This document shows, in pieces, positions 1 through 9,184 of a DNA stretch of 64,000 bases (its first letter is position 1; every line of letters begins with the position of its first letter). Source of the DNA: Oscarella lobularis (lineage: Eukaryota; Porifera; Homoscleromorpha; Homosclerophorida; Oscarellidae); NCBI RefSeq assembly GCF_947507565.1, contig NC_089193.1, positions 744,001 through 808,000 of the forward strand. Direction: 5' to 3'. Position numbers and translations under genes: made by a program. The notes under the pieces are model-generated. The model did not search any database, was not told the DNA's origin, and saw only the letters and a program-made list of their open reading frames with translations.

Positions 1-54
1 TACGGCAGGACATTGTGCTTCGCTTGCTTGCCCTGAACTTTTTATAGGTTACGA

Positions 55-958
55 AGAGTCTCTCGTCAGTCAATCGTCATCGTGGTTTCTCCGCTCACTG
101 CTTTGATGCAAGACCAGTCTGGAACGATCGGAACCGCCGGAGTTACAACTGCGTGCGCTACGGATAACGTTGATGCAGATGAATTCCGCCAAAGCCCAAT
201 TATTTTAATAAGTCCGAAGATGTTGCTTGGAAACAGAAAATGGAGAATCTTGCTACGCTCAAATTTCTGTCAAGAAAATCTGGTAGCGATTGCCATAGAC
301 GAAGCGCTCTGTGTCAAATCATGATGGCTTTTTATTCTTTATGAACGTATGTATACATACAACTTTCTTCAGGGGAGAGGCCTCTTGCAGAGAATAGGCC
401 TGGCTGCGTGAGGTGCGTAGATTGGTGTCTCCAACTGTCAGGATGATGGCTGTGACTGCGACTGCATCGACCACGAGCCAGAAAAGCATCGCAAACATCC
501 TTGGAAAGACGAATCCAGTTATTGTGTCGGTCTCCCTGAACAATTGCAATATCTTCTTTTCTGTGCAGCATTTTGATTCTGTCGAAGCCAGGTTCTCTCC
601 CATAGTTGACACTCTCCGACAATCATTCTAGACTGCTCAGCGCACTATATCATCTTCTGTCCTACTATCGCTGACTTCTCTGACCTCTACGACTTCTTTA
701 GAAGAAAGCTAGGTAATTCGTTCCTGCATTCGCGTGACGCCCCTGATATGAGCAAATACCTAGAGGTGTATCACAGTCGTCTGGAGAAAACCCGTAAAAG
801 TAAGACTGTCGCGTCGTTTGCGAAAACGACATTGCCCCTACGTATTGTCATAACAACAGTCGCGTTTGGAATGGGTATCGATTGCCCTAAGGTTAGGTTA
901 GTTTTTCATTTTTGCGCACCGGAAGATATAGATACAGTATTAGACAAAATTATAAGGA
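55..958 (+). pseudogene. RecQ-like DEAH helicase relic, three exon-like pieces
   Basis: Three stretches read as parts of a RecQ-family superfamily-2 helicase. At 82-320 there is a motif Ia-like VVSPLTALMQDQ, then ENLVAIAIDEALC, which corresponds to the DEAHC Walker B box with His replaced by Leu. At about 425-560 there is MMAVTATAS (motif III) and GKTNPVIVSVS. From about 645 to 945 one frame reads IIFCPTIADFSDLYDFFRRKL, then YHSRLEKTR, then TVAFGMGIDCPKVRLVFHF, the family's motif V region. The sequence ends before the expected GRAGRDG (motif VI), and the Walker A lysine lies outside the window. The family unwinds DNA using ATP, but this copy is 5' partial, lacks motif VI and has an altered DEAH box, so I call it a relic. 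Such copies are often spread by transposons in sponge and cnidarian genomes; that origin is inferred. Confidence 0.7.
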
Positions 959-1478
959 CACTCAATGTAAAAAGACGCTTTCCTAAACGTCTTCTAAAGA
1001 AAGCACTCATTGCTAAATGTTAATTGTTGTTAAAAATAGGTTACTCCTCAGGATAAAAACACATTAAACCGTTCCCTAAATCTTTATTAAAAACATTAAG
1101 GTGGTAATATCAATACCTCGGTCTAAAAATGTCAAAAAAATAAAACACGCTCAAAAAATACTTTGATCTATGTTCTATGCATTCGGCGAGTAGCGGATTC
1201 GATTGTCGTTATGGAACGCCTGCAACGTTCGGTCTAACGATGAAGGTTTCAAACTATCGCGCTCTAATAAACAGAAAAGTGGTCTTTTTCGTCATTTTAT
1301 TACGTATAAGACATTATTTGGGGTGAGTAAGACCTTATATGTTATAATAGATACGTATATGTTGACTAATTATATTTCTCGGTGGCTTCGTTTCGCCGGT
1401 TCGACGCTCCTTGCGTCGAACGCTTCAAGCACCTCACCCAGCTCGACGTTGACAATCGGCCGCTAAAGTACGGTGAGT
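959..1478. other. Gap with no recognised gene
   Basis: AT-rich sequence without a supported coding region. A short string near 1095-1125 (TTAAGGTGGTAATATCAATA) recurs in reverse complement, with one or two changes, near 11790-11815. It may be the end of a dispersed repeat. A small inverted repeat, TTCGACGC/GCGTCGAA, lies near 1400. Confidence 0.4.
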
Positions 1479-1483
1479 TTTAC

Positions 1484-1597
1484 TGTGGTGTGAGACTCTA
1501 TAGTCTAAGGACAGCACGCTATGCATTACGTCACATACTACACACATATATGCACGCTATATACCTAAATACACTCACTTGGTATCACAATAGCACA
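1484..1597 (+). repeat. 5' LTR of the gypsy element
   Basis: 114 bp, TG...CA termini, identical by eye to 5605-5718. Preceded by target duplication TTTAC at 1479-1483. Confidence 0.95.
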
Positions 1598-1615
1598 TGG
1601 TGACAGTCTAGGATT
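1598..1615 (+). promoter_or_regulatory. Putative primer-binding site
   Basis: The sequence TGGTGACAGTCTAGGATT begins at the base after the LTR. TGG complements the CCA end of a tRNA, the normal minus-strand primer. I cannot name the tRNA without a search. Confidence 0.6.
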
Positions 1616-1623
1616 CGATCGTA

Positions 1624-4600
1624 ATGCAATCTCTTCACCCCGAACGTTTCGACATGCGCAACGGCGCAAAAGAATGGCCTCTATGGATCGACCATTTCGA
1701 ACGGTTCCGAATCGCTTCGGGCCTAGACAAAAAGGGGGAAAAGGTCCAAGTCAACACGCTCCTCTTCCATCTCGGCAGAAAGGCGGAGGAGATATTCAAA
1801 TCGTTCAATCTGACAGCAGCGAACGCCGACAAGTACGACACTGTGAAACAGAAGTTCCAGAATCACTTCGTCCGGCAGCGGAACGTCATCTATGAACGAG
1901 CGGTCTTCAATCAGCGAGTCCAGCGCGAAGGCGAAAAAGCGGAGTCCTTCATTACGGCTCTGTTCACGCTCGCCGAGCACTGCGCGTACGACGACTTACG
2001 CGAAGACCTCATCCGCGACCGAATTGTCGTGGGAATTCGCGACCACGAGCTCTCGCGAAAACTCCAACTTCAAGCGGACCTCACCCTCGAAAGGGTCATC
2101 ACCCAAGTCCGCCAAAATGAAGACATCCACGGACATCAGCCCGTCGTCCGCGCTCAAGCGTCGATCCCGCCAGCTGCAGCTGCTCTCGACGCGGTGGCCA
2201 CTTCACGCGCCACGCCGTCTTCACGCGTGGGAACGTCACGCCCCCGTCAATCGAAGCCGCCGAAAACGACGCCCGTGGCGTCTAGCGACAAATCGAAATC
2301 GTCTCGCGCCGCGTCGACGAAGTCCTGTGGTTGGTGCGGAGCCAACGCGACGCATCCTCGCGCCAATTGCCCCGCCGCGAACGCAGAATGCGGAATCTGT
2401 CGAAAACACGGACACTACGCCCGCGTCTGTCGTAGCGCGCCCGTGCGACGCGACGATCCTAAATCGCGTGCGCTCAACGAAGTCGCCGAATCGGACGACG
2501 CGGCTGTGTTTCTCGGTGCCCTACATCTTGACGTCACCGAAAATTCCCCGGATCGACCGTGGTTAGTGCCTCTGCGCGTGGGCGTAGTTCCGGTCGTCTT
2601 CAAGATCGATTCTGGCGCCGACGCCACCGCCATTCCGGAATCTCTTTATCGAATGGCATTTCGCACTCCTCTCACGCAGCCAACGACGAAACTTCGAACC
2701 GCTTCGGGTGCAAATCTCTCTATCATAGGCATGTTTCGGTCCTCGCTGTCCCGTATAGAGGGACGTCCCTCACTTCCGGAGGAAAACATCTACGTGATCA
2801 AGGACTTGCACACGCCACTTCTTTCTCGCAACGCGAGCACGTCTCTGCAGCTGATTCAACGGATCGACACGCTTGATTCGACTCAGCAAGTTCGCCTCGC
2901 CTTTCCCAAGCTTTTTACTGGACTAGGCAAGTTTCCTGGCCAGTACACAATCCAACTCAAAGATAACGCCCGCCCATTCTCGATTGCTGCCCCTCGTCGC
3001 GTTGCAGTCCCTCGTCTCCCAGCGGTTAAAGAAGAGCTGGAGCGTATGGAACGACTTGGGGTTGTCTCTAAAGTCGATCAGCCTACCGAATGGTGTGCAG
3101 GAATGGTAGTGGTTCCAAAATCCCGCTCAAAGGTGCGAATTTGCGCGGATTTCGTTCAGCTCAATGCTAGTGTGAAACGGGAACGCCACATGCTGCCCGC
3201 GGTGGATCACATCCTCGCTCAGATCGCCGAGAATGCCGCTGTTTTCAGCAAACTCGACGCAAACAGTGGGTTTTGGCAAATTATCTTGGCTGCCGAATCG
3301 TCTCTGCTCACAACGTTCATGACGCCCTTTGGTCGCTACCGTTATCACCGCCTTCCGTTTGGCATTTCATCGGCCCCAGAATATTTTCAGAAAAAGATGT
3401 CAGAATGTCTTGCTGGGTTGGCTGGAACGTTATGCCTCATGGACGATATTCTGATTTACGGATCAACTCAGGAGGAACACGACACTCGTCTTCGCGCTGT
3501 CCTTACGCGTCTTCAGGACATCGGCATCACACTAAATTACGATAAGTGTGTCTTCTCCGTTTCGTCCTTGAAGTACCTCGGACAAATCATCGATCGCTCG
3601 GGTGTCCGTCCCGATCCCGACAAGGTCAAAGCAGTCACGGAAATGGCTCCGCCGCGCAATCTTCCTGAGCTTCGTTCGTTTCTTGGCATGGTGAACCAGT
3701 TTGGGAAATTCATTCCGCATCTCTCAAACACAACGGAGCCGCTTCGCTCGCTCCTCTCTAAAGGCACTCCGTGGAAATGGGACAAACGTCAGGCCGACGC
3801 TTTCAAAAAGCTAAAATCGGATCTCACTTCTACGGATCTACTCGCTCACTATTCGCCACACCGTCAGACAGTCGTGACCGCAGATGCCTCATCATTCGGT
3901 CTCGGCGCTGTCCTGCTACAGAAACAAGACGACGATTCATTCCGTCCTGTTTCATACGTCTCAAAGTCGCTTACTCCGACGCAACAACGCTATGCTCAGA
4001 TAGAAAAGGAGGAATACGCTCTCTGCTGGGCATGCGACCGTTTCAGCGATTATCTGCTGGGAATGGACTTTCACGCGGTTACGGATCATAAACCTCTCGT
4101 CTCGCTACTCAGCCCGGTTAAACGTCTCGAAGACTTACCGCCTCGCGTCCAACGATTTCGACTTCGTTTACGCCGATTCAGCTTTACTATTTCACACTGT
4201 CCAGGTGCAGAAATGTTCACGCCCGACACGCTTTCGCGTGCTCCTCTTCCGGAGTCATCGGCGGAAGCTGACGATTCGCTTGCTTCGCTTGAAATCGAGG
4301 CTGATCTGTACCAAGTGGACGTTCTTGCTTCGCTTCCAATATCGGACGTTCGCCTCAAAGAATTACGCGACGCCCAGGCTGCTGACGAAGAGTGTCAAGC
4401 AATCATGACATTCTGCTCTAAAGGATGGCCCGCCCCTCGCACACTCAAAGGCGACCAGAAAATATGCCACTCTGTCGCTGCGGAACTCACCGTTTCCGAC
4501 GGTCTCTTACTTCGAGGCCAACGTCTCTATATTCCTCGAGCTTTACGCCAGGACACGCTCGCACGTCTTCACGCCGGACATCAAGGCATCGTCAAATGTC

Positions 4601-5571
4601 GAGCTCGCGCGGCAACTTCAGTTTGGTGGCCGGGTCTCAGCACTCAGCTCGCCTCGCTCGTCAACGAGTGTTCTGTCTGCCGCCCTCTACGTCCGGTTGC
4701 GCCCAAGCCGCTTCTTCCGTCCGACGCCCCCAATCTTCCATGGGAGGTTTTGGGTAGCGATCTATTCGAATGGAACGGAGCACATTATCTCCTCGTCGTG
4801 GACTATCTTTCACGTTTTCCGGAAATCGCTCAACTGCCGGAAACGTCGTCCTCGACAGTCATCTCTCGCCTCAAATCCATCTTCGCTCGGCATGGTATCC
4901 CAAAGATCCTGCGTTCCGACAACGGACCGCAATACAGTTCAACGCAATTTGCTGCCTTTGCTAAAGAATACGGTTTCGCTCATATCACGAGCAGCCCCAA
5001 TCACCCACAGAGCTATGGGGAAGCGGAAAGGATGGTCAAAACCGTCAAAAGCCTCCTTTTCAAGTCATCTGACCCCAATCTCGCCCTGATGGTCTACCGC
5101 TCGTCTTCTCTCGCTAACGGCCTCTCGCCTGCAGAAATCTTAATGGGACGACGCATCAGGACAACTATTCCTCTATCGGCGTCTTCTCTGGTTCCGGCTA
5201 CGCCGCCCATTGACCAGATCCGCCAGTTCGACCAGCAAGCACGCGCTCGGTCGAAGGAGATCCACGATGACCGCCACCGTGCAAAAGAGCTTCCTTCCCT
5301 GAGAGAGGGAGACACGGTGTGGATTAAAGACCGTGAAGAATATGGCCGCATTATCAAGCTACACGACGCGCCCAGGTCATACGTGGTGGCCTCGAGAAGT
5401 GGAGAGTTTCGACGAAATCGTCGCTACCTCGTCACGATGAATGCTGCCCCCGACGACGTCTTTGATGAAGAAGACGAACCGCCATCATCGCCGGAAGCTA
5501 CTCCAAATCCGCCTGCAGCAACCACTTCTCGCAGCGGACGCCGCATTGTTCTCCCAGCTCGTTTCCAGTAG
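1624..5571 (+). CDS. Gag-Pol polyprotein of a Ty3/gypsy retrotransposon
   Basis: A single 1315-residue frame contains every module in gypsy order. Gag spans about residues 1-230. Nucleic-acid binding follows with a CGWC-type zinc motif and then a retroviral knuckle CGICRKHGHYARVC (C-x2-C-x4-H-x4-C) near 240-275. The aspartic protease has DSGADATAIP near 330. Reverse transcriptase runs about 475-640, with FSKLDANSGFWQI and the catalytic LMDDILIYG (Leu where many elements have Tyr before xDD). RNase H has VVTADASSFGLGAVLL near 750. Integrase has the HHCC finger HAGHQG...CSVC near 980-1020 and a DDE core with VVDYLSRFP, LRSDNGPQYS and NHPQSYGEAERM. Gag and Pol are fused without a frameshift. Protease and integrase catalytic residues are all present, so the element could be active. 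The start is the first ATG after the primer site. Confidence 0.95.
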   Translation: MQSLHPERFDMRNGAKEWPLWIDHFERFRIASGLDKKGEKVQVNTLLFHLGRKAEEIFKSFNLTAANADKYDTVKQKFQNHFVRQRNVIYERAVFNQRVQREGEKAESFITALFTLAEHCAYDDLREDLIRDRIVVGIRDHELSRKLQLQADLTLERVITQVRQNEDIHGHQPVVRAQASIPPAAAALDAVATSRATPSSRVGTSRPRQSKPPKTTPVASSDKSKSSRAASTKSCGWCGANATHPRANCPAANAECGICRKHGHYARVCRSAPVRRDDPKSRALNEVAESDDAAVFLGALHLDVTENSPDRPWLVPLRVGVVPVVFKIDSGADATAIPESLYRMAFRTPLTQPTTKLRTASGANLSIIGMFRSSLSRIEGRPSLPEENIYVIKDLHTPLLSRNASTSLQLIQRIDTLDSTQQVRLAFPKLFTGLGKFPGQYTIQLKDNARPFSIAAPRRVAVPRLPAVKEELERMERLGVVSKVDQPTEWCAGMVVVPKSRSKVRICADFVQLNASVKRERHMLPAVDHILAQIAENAAVFSKLDANSGFWQIILAAESSLLTTFMTPFGRYRYHRLPFGISSAPEYFQKKMSECLAGLAGTLCLMDDILIYGSTQEEHDTRLRAVLTRLQDIGITLNYDKCVFSVSSLKYLGQIIDRSGVRPDPDKVKAVTEMAPPRNLPELRSFLGMVNQFGKFIPHLSNTTEPLRSLLSKGTPWKWDKRQADAFKKLKSDLTSTDLLAHYSPHRQTVVTADASSFGLGAVLLQKQDDDSFRPVSYVSKSLTPTQQRYAQIEKEEYALCWACDRFSDYLLGMDFHAVTDHKPLVSLLSPVKRLEDLPPRVQRFRLRLRRFSFTISHCPGAEMFTPDTLSRAPLPESSAEADDSLASLEIEADLYQVDVLASLPISDVRLKELRDAQAADEECQAIMTFCSKGWPAPRTLKGDQKICHSVAAELTVSDGLLLRGQRLYIPRALRQDTLARLHAGHQGIVKCRARAATSVWWPGLSTQLASLVNECSVCRPLRPVAPKPLLPSDAPNLPWEVLGSDLFEWNGAHYLLVVDYLSRFPEIAQLPETSSSTVISRLKSIFARHGIPKILRSDNGPQYSSTQFAAFAKEYGFAHITSSPNHPQSYGEAERMVKTVKSLLFKSSDPNLALMVYRSSSLANGLSPAEILMGRRIRTTIPLSASSLVPATPPIDQIRQFDQQARARSKEIHDDRHRAKELPSLREGDTVWIKDREEYGRIIKLHDAPRSYVVASRSGEFRRNRRYLVTMNAAPDDVFDEEDEPPSSPEATPNPPAATTSRSGRRIVLPARFQ

Positions 5572-5592
5572 TTGTTCCAGTTGTTGTGTTCT

Positions 5593-5604
5593 GGGAAAGA
5601 AGGA
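5593..5604 (+). promoter_or_regulatory. Polypurine tract
   Basis: The purine run GGGAAAGAAGGA ends exactly where the 3' LTR begins. This is the expected plus-strand primer. Confidence 0.7.
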
Positions 5605-5718
5605 TGTGGTGTGAGACTCTATAGTCTAAGGACAGCACGCTATGCATTACGTCACATACTACACACATATATGCACGCTATATACCTAAATACACTCACT
5701 TGGTATCACAATAGCACA
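5605..5718 (+). repeat. 3' LTR of the gypsy element
   Basis: 114 bp, identical by eye to the 5' LTR, followed by the second TTTAC target copy at 5719-5723. Confidence 0.95.
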
Positions 5719-5723
5719 TTTAC

Positions 5724-6254
5724 GTGTTCAAAAATAGTAGAAAAAGCCTACTTCGCATGTTGCGCGTTCTCGAGCGCCGGGATCCGCGCAATTTTGCACG
5801 TCTTCGGGGTAAAGACCCCGAAGGACGGCCTTCAAGGCGGCGGGCCAACAATAGGTTGGCCCGTTTCGTTCGAACACGCCACCGGCGACCTTCGCGCGCC
5901 CTAGCCCTGCGCCGTACTGGAAAAAAGGGCGTAGATCGATCGTTCGAGCGCGAGCGTGTTGCGCGTGACTTTGACTCACCCACATCGCGTTTTTGAGCGC
6001 GAGATAGGCTCTTGCGCGCCGCTCGCGATTGCTCTCGGGACGCCCGTTGCGCTTTTTCATGGACGCTGCTGACAGCAAAGCTGTCAGCAGCGTCTTGAGC
6101 TTCTCTGGGAAAACGTAGCTGTTGAAGAGAAACTGATTATTTATTCGTGTATTACGCTTCGACCGCTACTTACCCAGCGTCGTGGCATTCCTTTTCGAAC
6201 ATTTTTAGTGCGGCAGACATTGTACTTTTTTTTCTTGTGAATGAATAAAGGAAA
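5724..6254. other. GC-rich gap between the retrotransposon and the MULE gene
   Basis: No gene is recognised. The stretch is rich in CG and in short self-complementary strings such as GGGCCAAC...GTTGGCCC near 5845-5875. It contains the perfect hairpin at 6062-6094. Open frames here lack any family signature. It may be the end region of the Mutator-like element that follows. Confidence 0.4.
6062..6094. repeat. Perfect 15-bp hairpin
   Basis: GACGCTGCTGACAGC, then AAA, then the exact reverse complement GCTGTCAGCAGCGTC. The loop is only three bases. It lies about 285 bp before the transposase start. Confidence 0.85.
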
Positions 6255-6358
6255 TGCTACATTGACAATGGGTTCTTGCTACATTGACAATAGCGTTTGA
6301 CGAATCGAGCTGTTTTTCTGACTTGCTACTTGAACAATCAGTTTGCTACATTGACAAT
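6255..6358 (+). promoter_or_regulatory. Reiterated 15-bp motif upstream of the MULE gene
   Basis: TGCTACATTGACAAT occurs exactly at 6255-6269, 6277-6291 and 6344-6358, and as the variant TGCTACTTGAACAAT at 6324-6338. The last copy ends 20 bp before the ATG at 6379. The array could be a transposase or transcription-factor binding cluster; this is inference from position. Confidence 0.6.
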
Positions 6359-6378
6359 CACATATTGCCAAATCAGAA

Positions 6379-8953
6379 ATGGGAAGCAAGCGCAGGACAC
6401 TTCGCGCTGCTCGAAAACGCGGCTTTTTGCGAAAGACCGCGCCTCAGAAAACCCGCACCGTCCAAGCTCCTGTCTCGAAAAGGCTAGCTCGCTCTCCTCC
6501 TGCGGAGTGGTGCCCTCCAGAAGCCTCATCCGGAAAAAATGCCATCATCGCCGAAGGATACCGCTTTGTTGACATTCAACACGTCTTTTCGTCGATTTTC
6601 AACGCAGTCGTTTGTCGTGAATGCCACAAAGCGGATTTTCAAATTCTCGAAGACAAGAAAGATCGAAGAGGCTTCTGTTCCACTCTGATTCTAAAGTGCC
6701 AGTCCTGCCGAAACCGTCACCAATTTACTACTTCTGCGCCTATACCATCTAGCGCTAGTGGTGGACGAAGTTTCGACGTCAATCGTCGAGCAGTGTTTGC
6801 TGCTGTTTCCACCGGAAGTAGTCGGCAGGATTGGCTCAGAATCGCAGGCGCATTCAACATGCCGGCACCTCCTCTCCGTAACAGCTGGGATTGCAATATA
6901 GATTCAATAAATGTCTCTCTACTTGGGGTAAATAATTTTTTTCCTGATGCTTGTAATTTTTTCTGCAATTTTATTTGTTCAGGTGTTCAATGAATCGGCT
7001 CTCTCAGCTGTTGCGGAGTATCGATCAAAGCGGGGGGTGCCGGAGCGCAGCGTCATTGATGCAACCGTTTCATTTGACGGCACGTGGGCGAAACGAGGGC
7101 ATTCGTCTCACTACGGAGTTCAAGCCGTCATATTACATGAAACTGGTTGTATCATTGACTACAACATCTTTTCAAATCTGTGCCGCGCCTGTGACAGGAA
7201 GGAGAGGTCCTCGCCAGATACCAACAGCGAGGATTACAAACGCTGGCTGGAGAGCCACTCGCCCAACTGCAGGAGGAACTTCTGCCGGTCGGCTAATGCG
7301 ATGGAGGCAGAAGGTGCCATTGTACTTTGGGAACGCTCAATCCCAAAGTACAACCTGCGGTAAAAACATATAAGTATATATATATATACATGTATATATA
7401 TATTAAATGTGCTTTGCATTTTTAGGTACTCCACTTTCGTGGGCGATGGTGACGCCAAATCATTCCATTCTGTCACCTCCCCCCCCGTTTACGGGGAAGC
7501 CTATCCCATCCGCAAGCAAGACTGCATAGGCCACGTGCAGAAGCGGATGGGCTCTAGGCTTCGAAAGTGGAAGGGCGACCATTGCCGTACCATCTTAGAG
7601 GATGGCAAAGGCGTTGCCGGAGCAAGTCGTCTGACAGATACCATCATAGACGAGTAATCATTGAAGTTTAAATAATTGAATTAATGTCAATAGTAATAAT
7701 TAATAGTTAATATATAGTAGATACTAATGGATAATAATAATAGATAATAATAGATAATAATAGATAATAATAGATAATAATTAATATTTCCACTTTTAGC
7801 TTGCAAAAGTACTACGGCAGCGCCATACGGAACAACATTGGTGACGTGGACAGCATGGTCCGCGCCACCAAAGCCATCCTCTACCACTCCAGCCAGCTGT
7901 ACGGGCTAGCCCACCAACAAGCCGTCGACCGCGTGAAAGATGGCCGCCACGATAACGTCCATTTCTACGACCACGATTTCTGCCCCTCGTCGGAGGAACA
8001 CCGTCATCAGTTTTGCCCAATTGGCATGGAATCGTGGTGCAAATGGCAAAAGGACAAGGCGGCCGGAACAAAAACCTACGATCCAGACAAGGCAAGAATA
8101 CCACATGCCATCTTTCACGCTGTCCATGACATCATCGACTCTCTTTCCAACCGAGAGCTGCTCGAACAGTGCTCCGAAGGGCTCACACAAATGCTGTACG
8201 CTCATCAGCAATATATCTTATGCATTTATTATAACGTCACGTGTTTAGAACGAATCCTTTCACAACACTCTTTGGAGCCTTGCCCCAAAAGTAAAGCATC
8301 GGGGACCAAGACTAATAGCGGCTGCAGTCAAACTGGCTGCAGCGTCGTTCAATCACGGAACCGGAGCACTGATTCGAGCACTAGATGTCATGGACACTCC
8401 CGCCGGAAGCCACTCTGCAAAAGCGTACACCGAGATTGATCGTGCGCGAGAGGCATCTGCCTTGATAAAGAAAACAGAGTGGGCCAAAAAGGCCAGGTCT
8501 CTTCGAAGAGCAGAAAGAAGAAAAAAATCCAAAGGACAGCGGAAGAACGAAGGGACCACGTACCTGGCGGGAGGGTTCGGCGGCGGCGAGACAGGAGCGA
8601 CATCTCAATCAAAATCAAAGCGACAGAAAAGAAAGAAAAAAGGGAAAGAAAAAATGGACGAAGAGGAACGAGGAGAAGAAAGACCGAGGAGGAAAATAAT
8701 GGAGAGCGCACGACTACGGGAAATGAGAGAAGCGGAAGAGCAATGGATAGCGATGGAATTGGCAGAAGAAGAAGAGGAGGAGGCAGAGGACAGAAGCGGC
8801 GACGACGACAGCGACGACGATGGCAACGACAGCGACATCGACAGCGACGACGACAGCGACGTCGACAGCGACGACGACAGCGACGTCGACAGCGACGACG
8901 AAAGTGACGACGAAAGCGACAACGAAAGCGACGACGACGACAGAGAAGCATAG
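6379..8953 (+). CDS. Mutator-like transposase, five exons, one frameshift
   Basis: Five exons fit GT-AG rules and reading phase: 6379-6927, 6983-7359, 7426-7653, 7800-8195 and 8249-8953. Introns are short; the third is rich in TAGATAATAA repeats. The N-terminus is basic and has a Cys cluster (CRECHKADF, CQSCRNRH). Exon 2 carries RGVPERSVIDATVSFDGTW and exon 3 TFVGDGDAKSFHSV, signatures of the animal Mutator-like transposase domain, with Asp residues of the DDE core. Exon 4 has FCPIGMESWCKWQKDKAAG. Exon 5 opens NESFHNTLWSLAPK and ends in a Lys/Arg-rich then Asp/Ser-rich tail encoded by GAC/AGC repeats. Exons 4 and 5 do not join in frame. Relatives read TQNANES, and one extra A in CACAAATG near 8188-8191 would restore this, so a single-base loss is likely. 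Otherwise it looks intact. It probably moves a Mutator-type element whose ends I did not define. Confidence 0.8.
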
Positions 8954-9184
8954 GTATGCGTTTAGTACCTGGATAAATAAGCCCATGGCATGTTATCTGT
9001 CACGTGCCCGGTGTTCGCAGACTCAACGCGTTCAAAACGAAGTTTTCGACGAAGTTAGGCGCACGAAAGGCTTTGAAAAAGATCCAGCATGCCTCGTGAG
9101 TTCCTTTTTTGTGAGTCAGTGCATGCATTGGGCAGCTGCGATATGCCGAACTTTCGAAGCCTCCTACGCGCATGTCTGAAAACG

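Larger units (their letters stand above)
1484..5718 (+). mobile_element. Complete Ty3/gypsy LTR retrotransposon
   Basis: A 4235-bp element is bounded by two 114-bp direct repeats, identical by eye, that start TGTGGTGTGAG and end TAGCACA. The 5-bp sequence TTTAC occurs directly before the first LTR (1479-1483) and directly after the second (5719-5723), as expected for a target site duplication. A primer-binding site starts with TGG right after the 5' LTR, and a purine tract precedes the 3' LTR. One uninterrupted gag-pol frame fills the inside. Identical LTRs, an open frame and a perfect duplication point to a recent insertion. The LTRs are very short for this class. Confidence 0.95.

Noticed and set aside
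8388-8986. Minus-strand frames rich in Arg-Cys, Ser-Leu or Val-Ala
   Set aside because: They are shadows of the GAC/AGC-rich tail of the plus-strand transposase.
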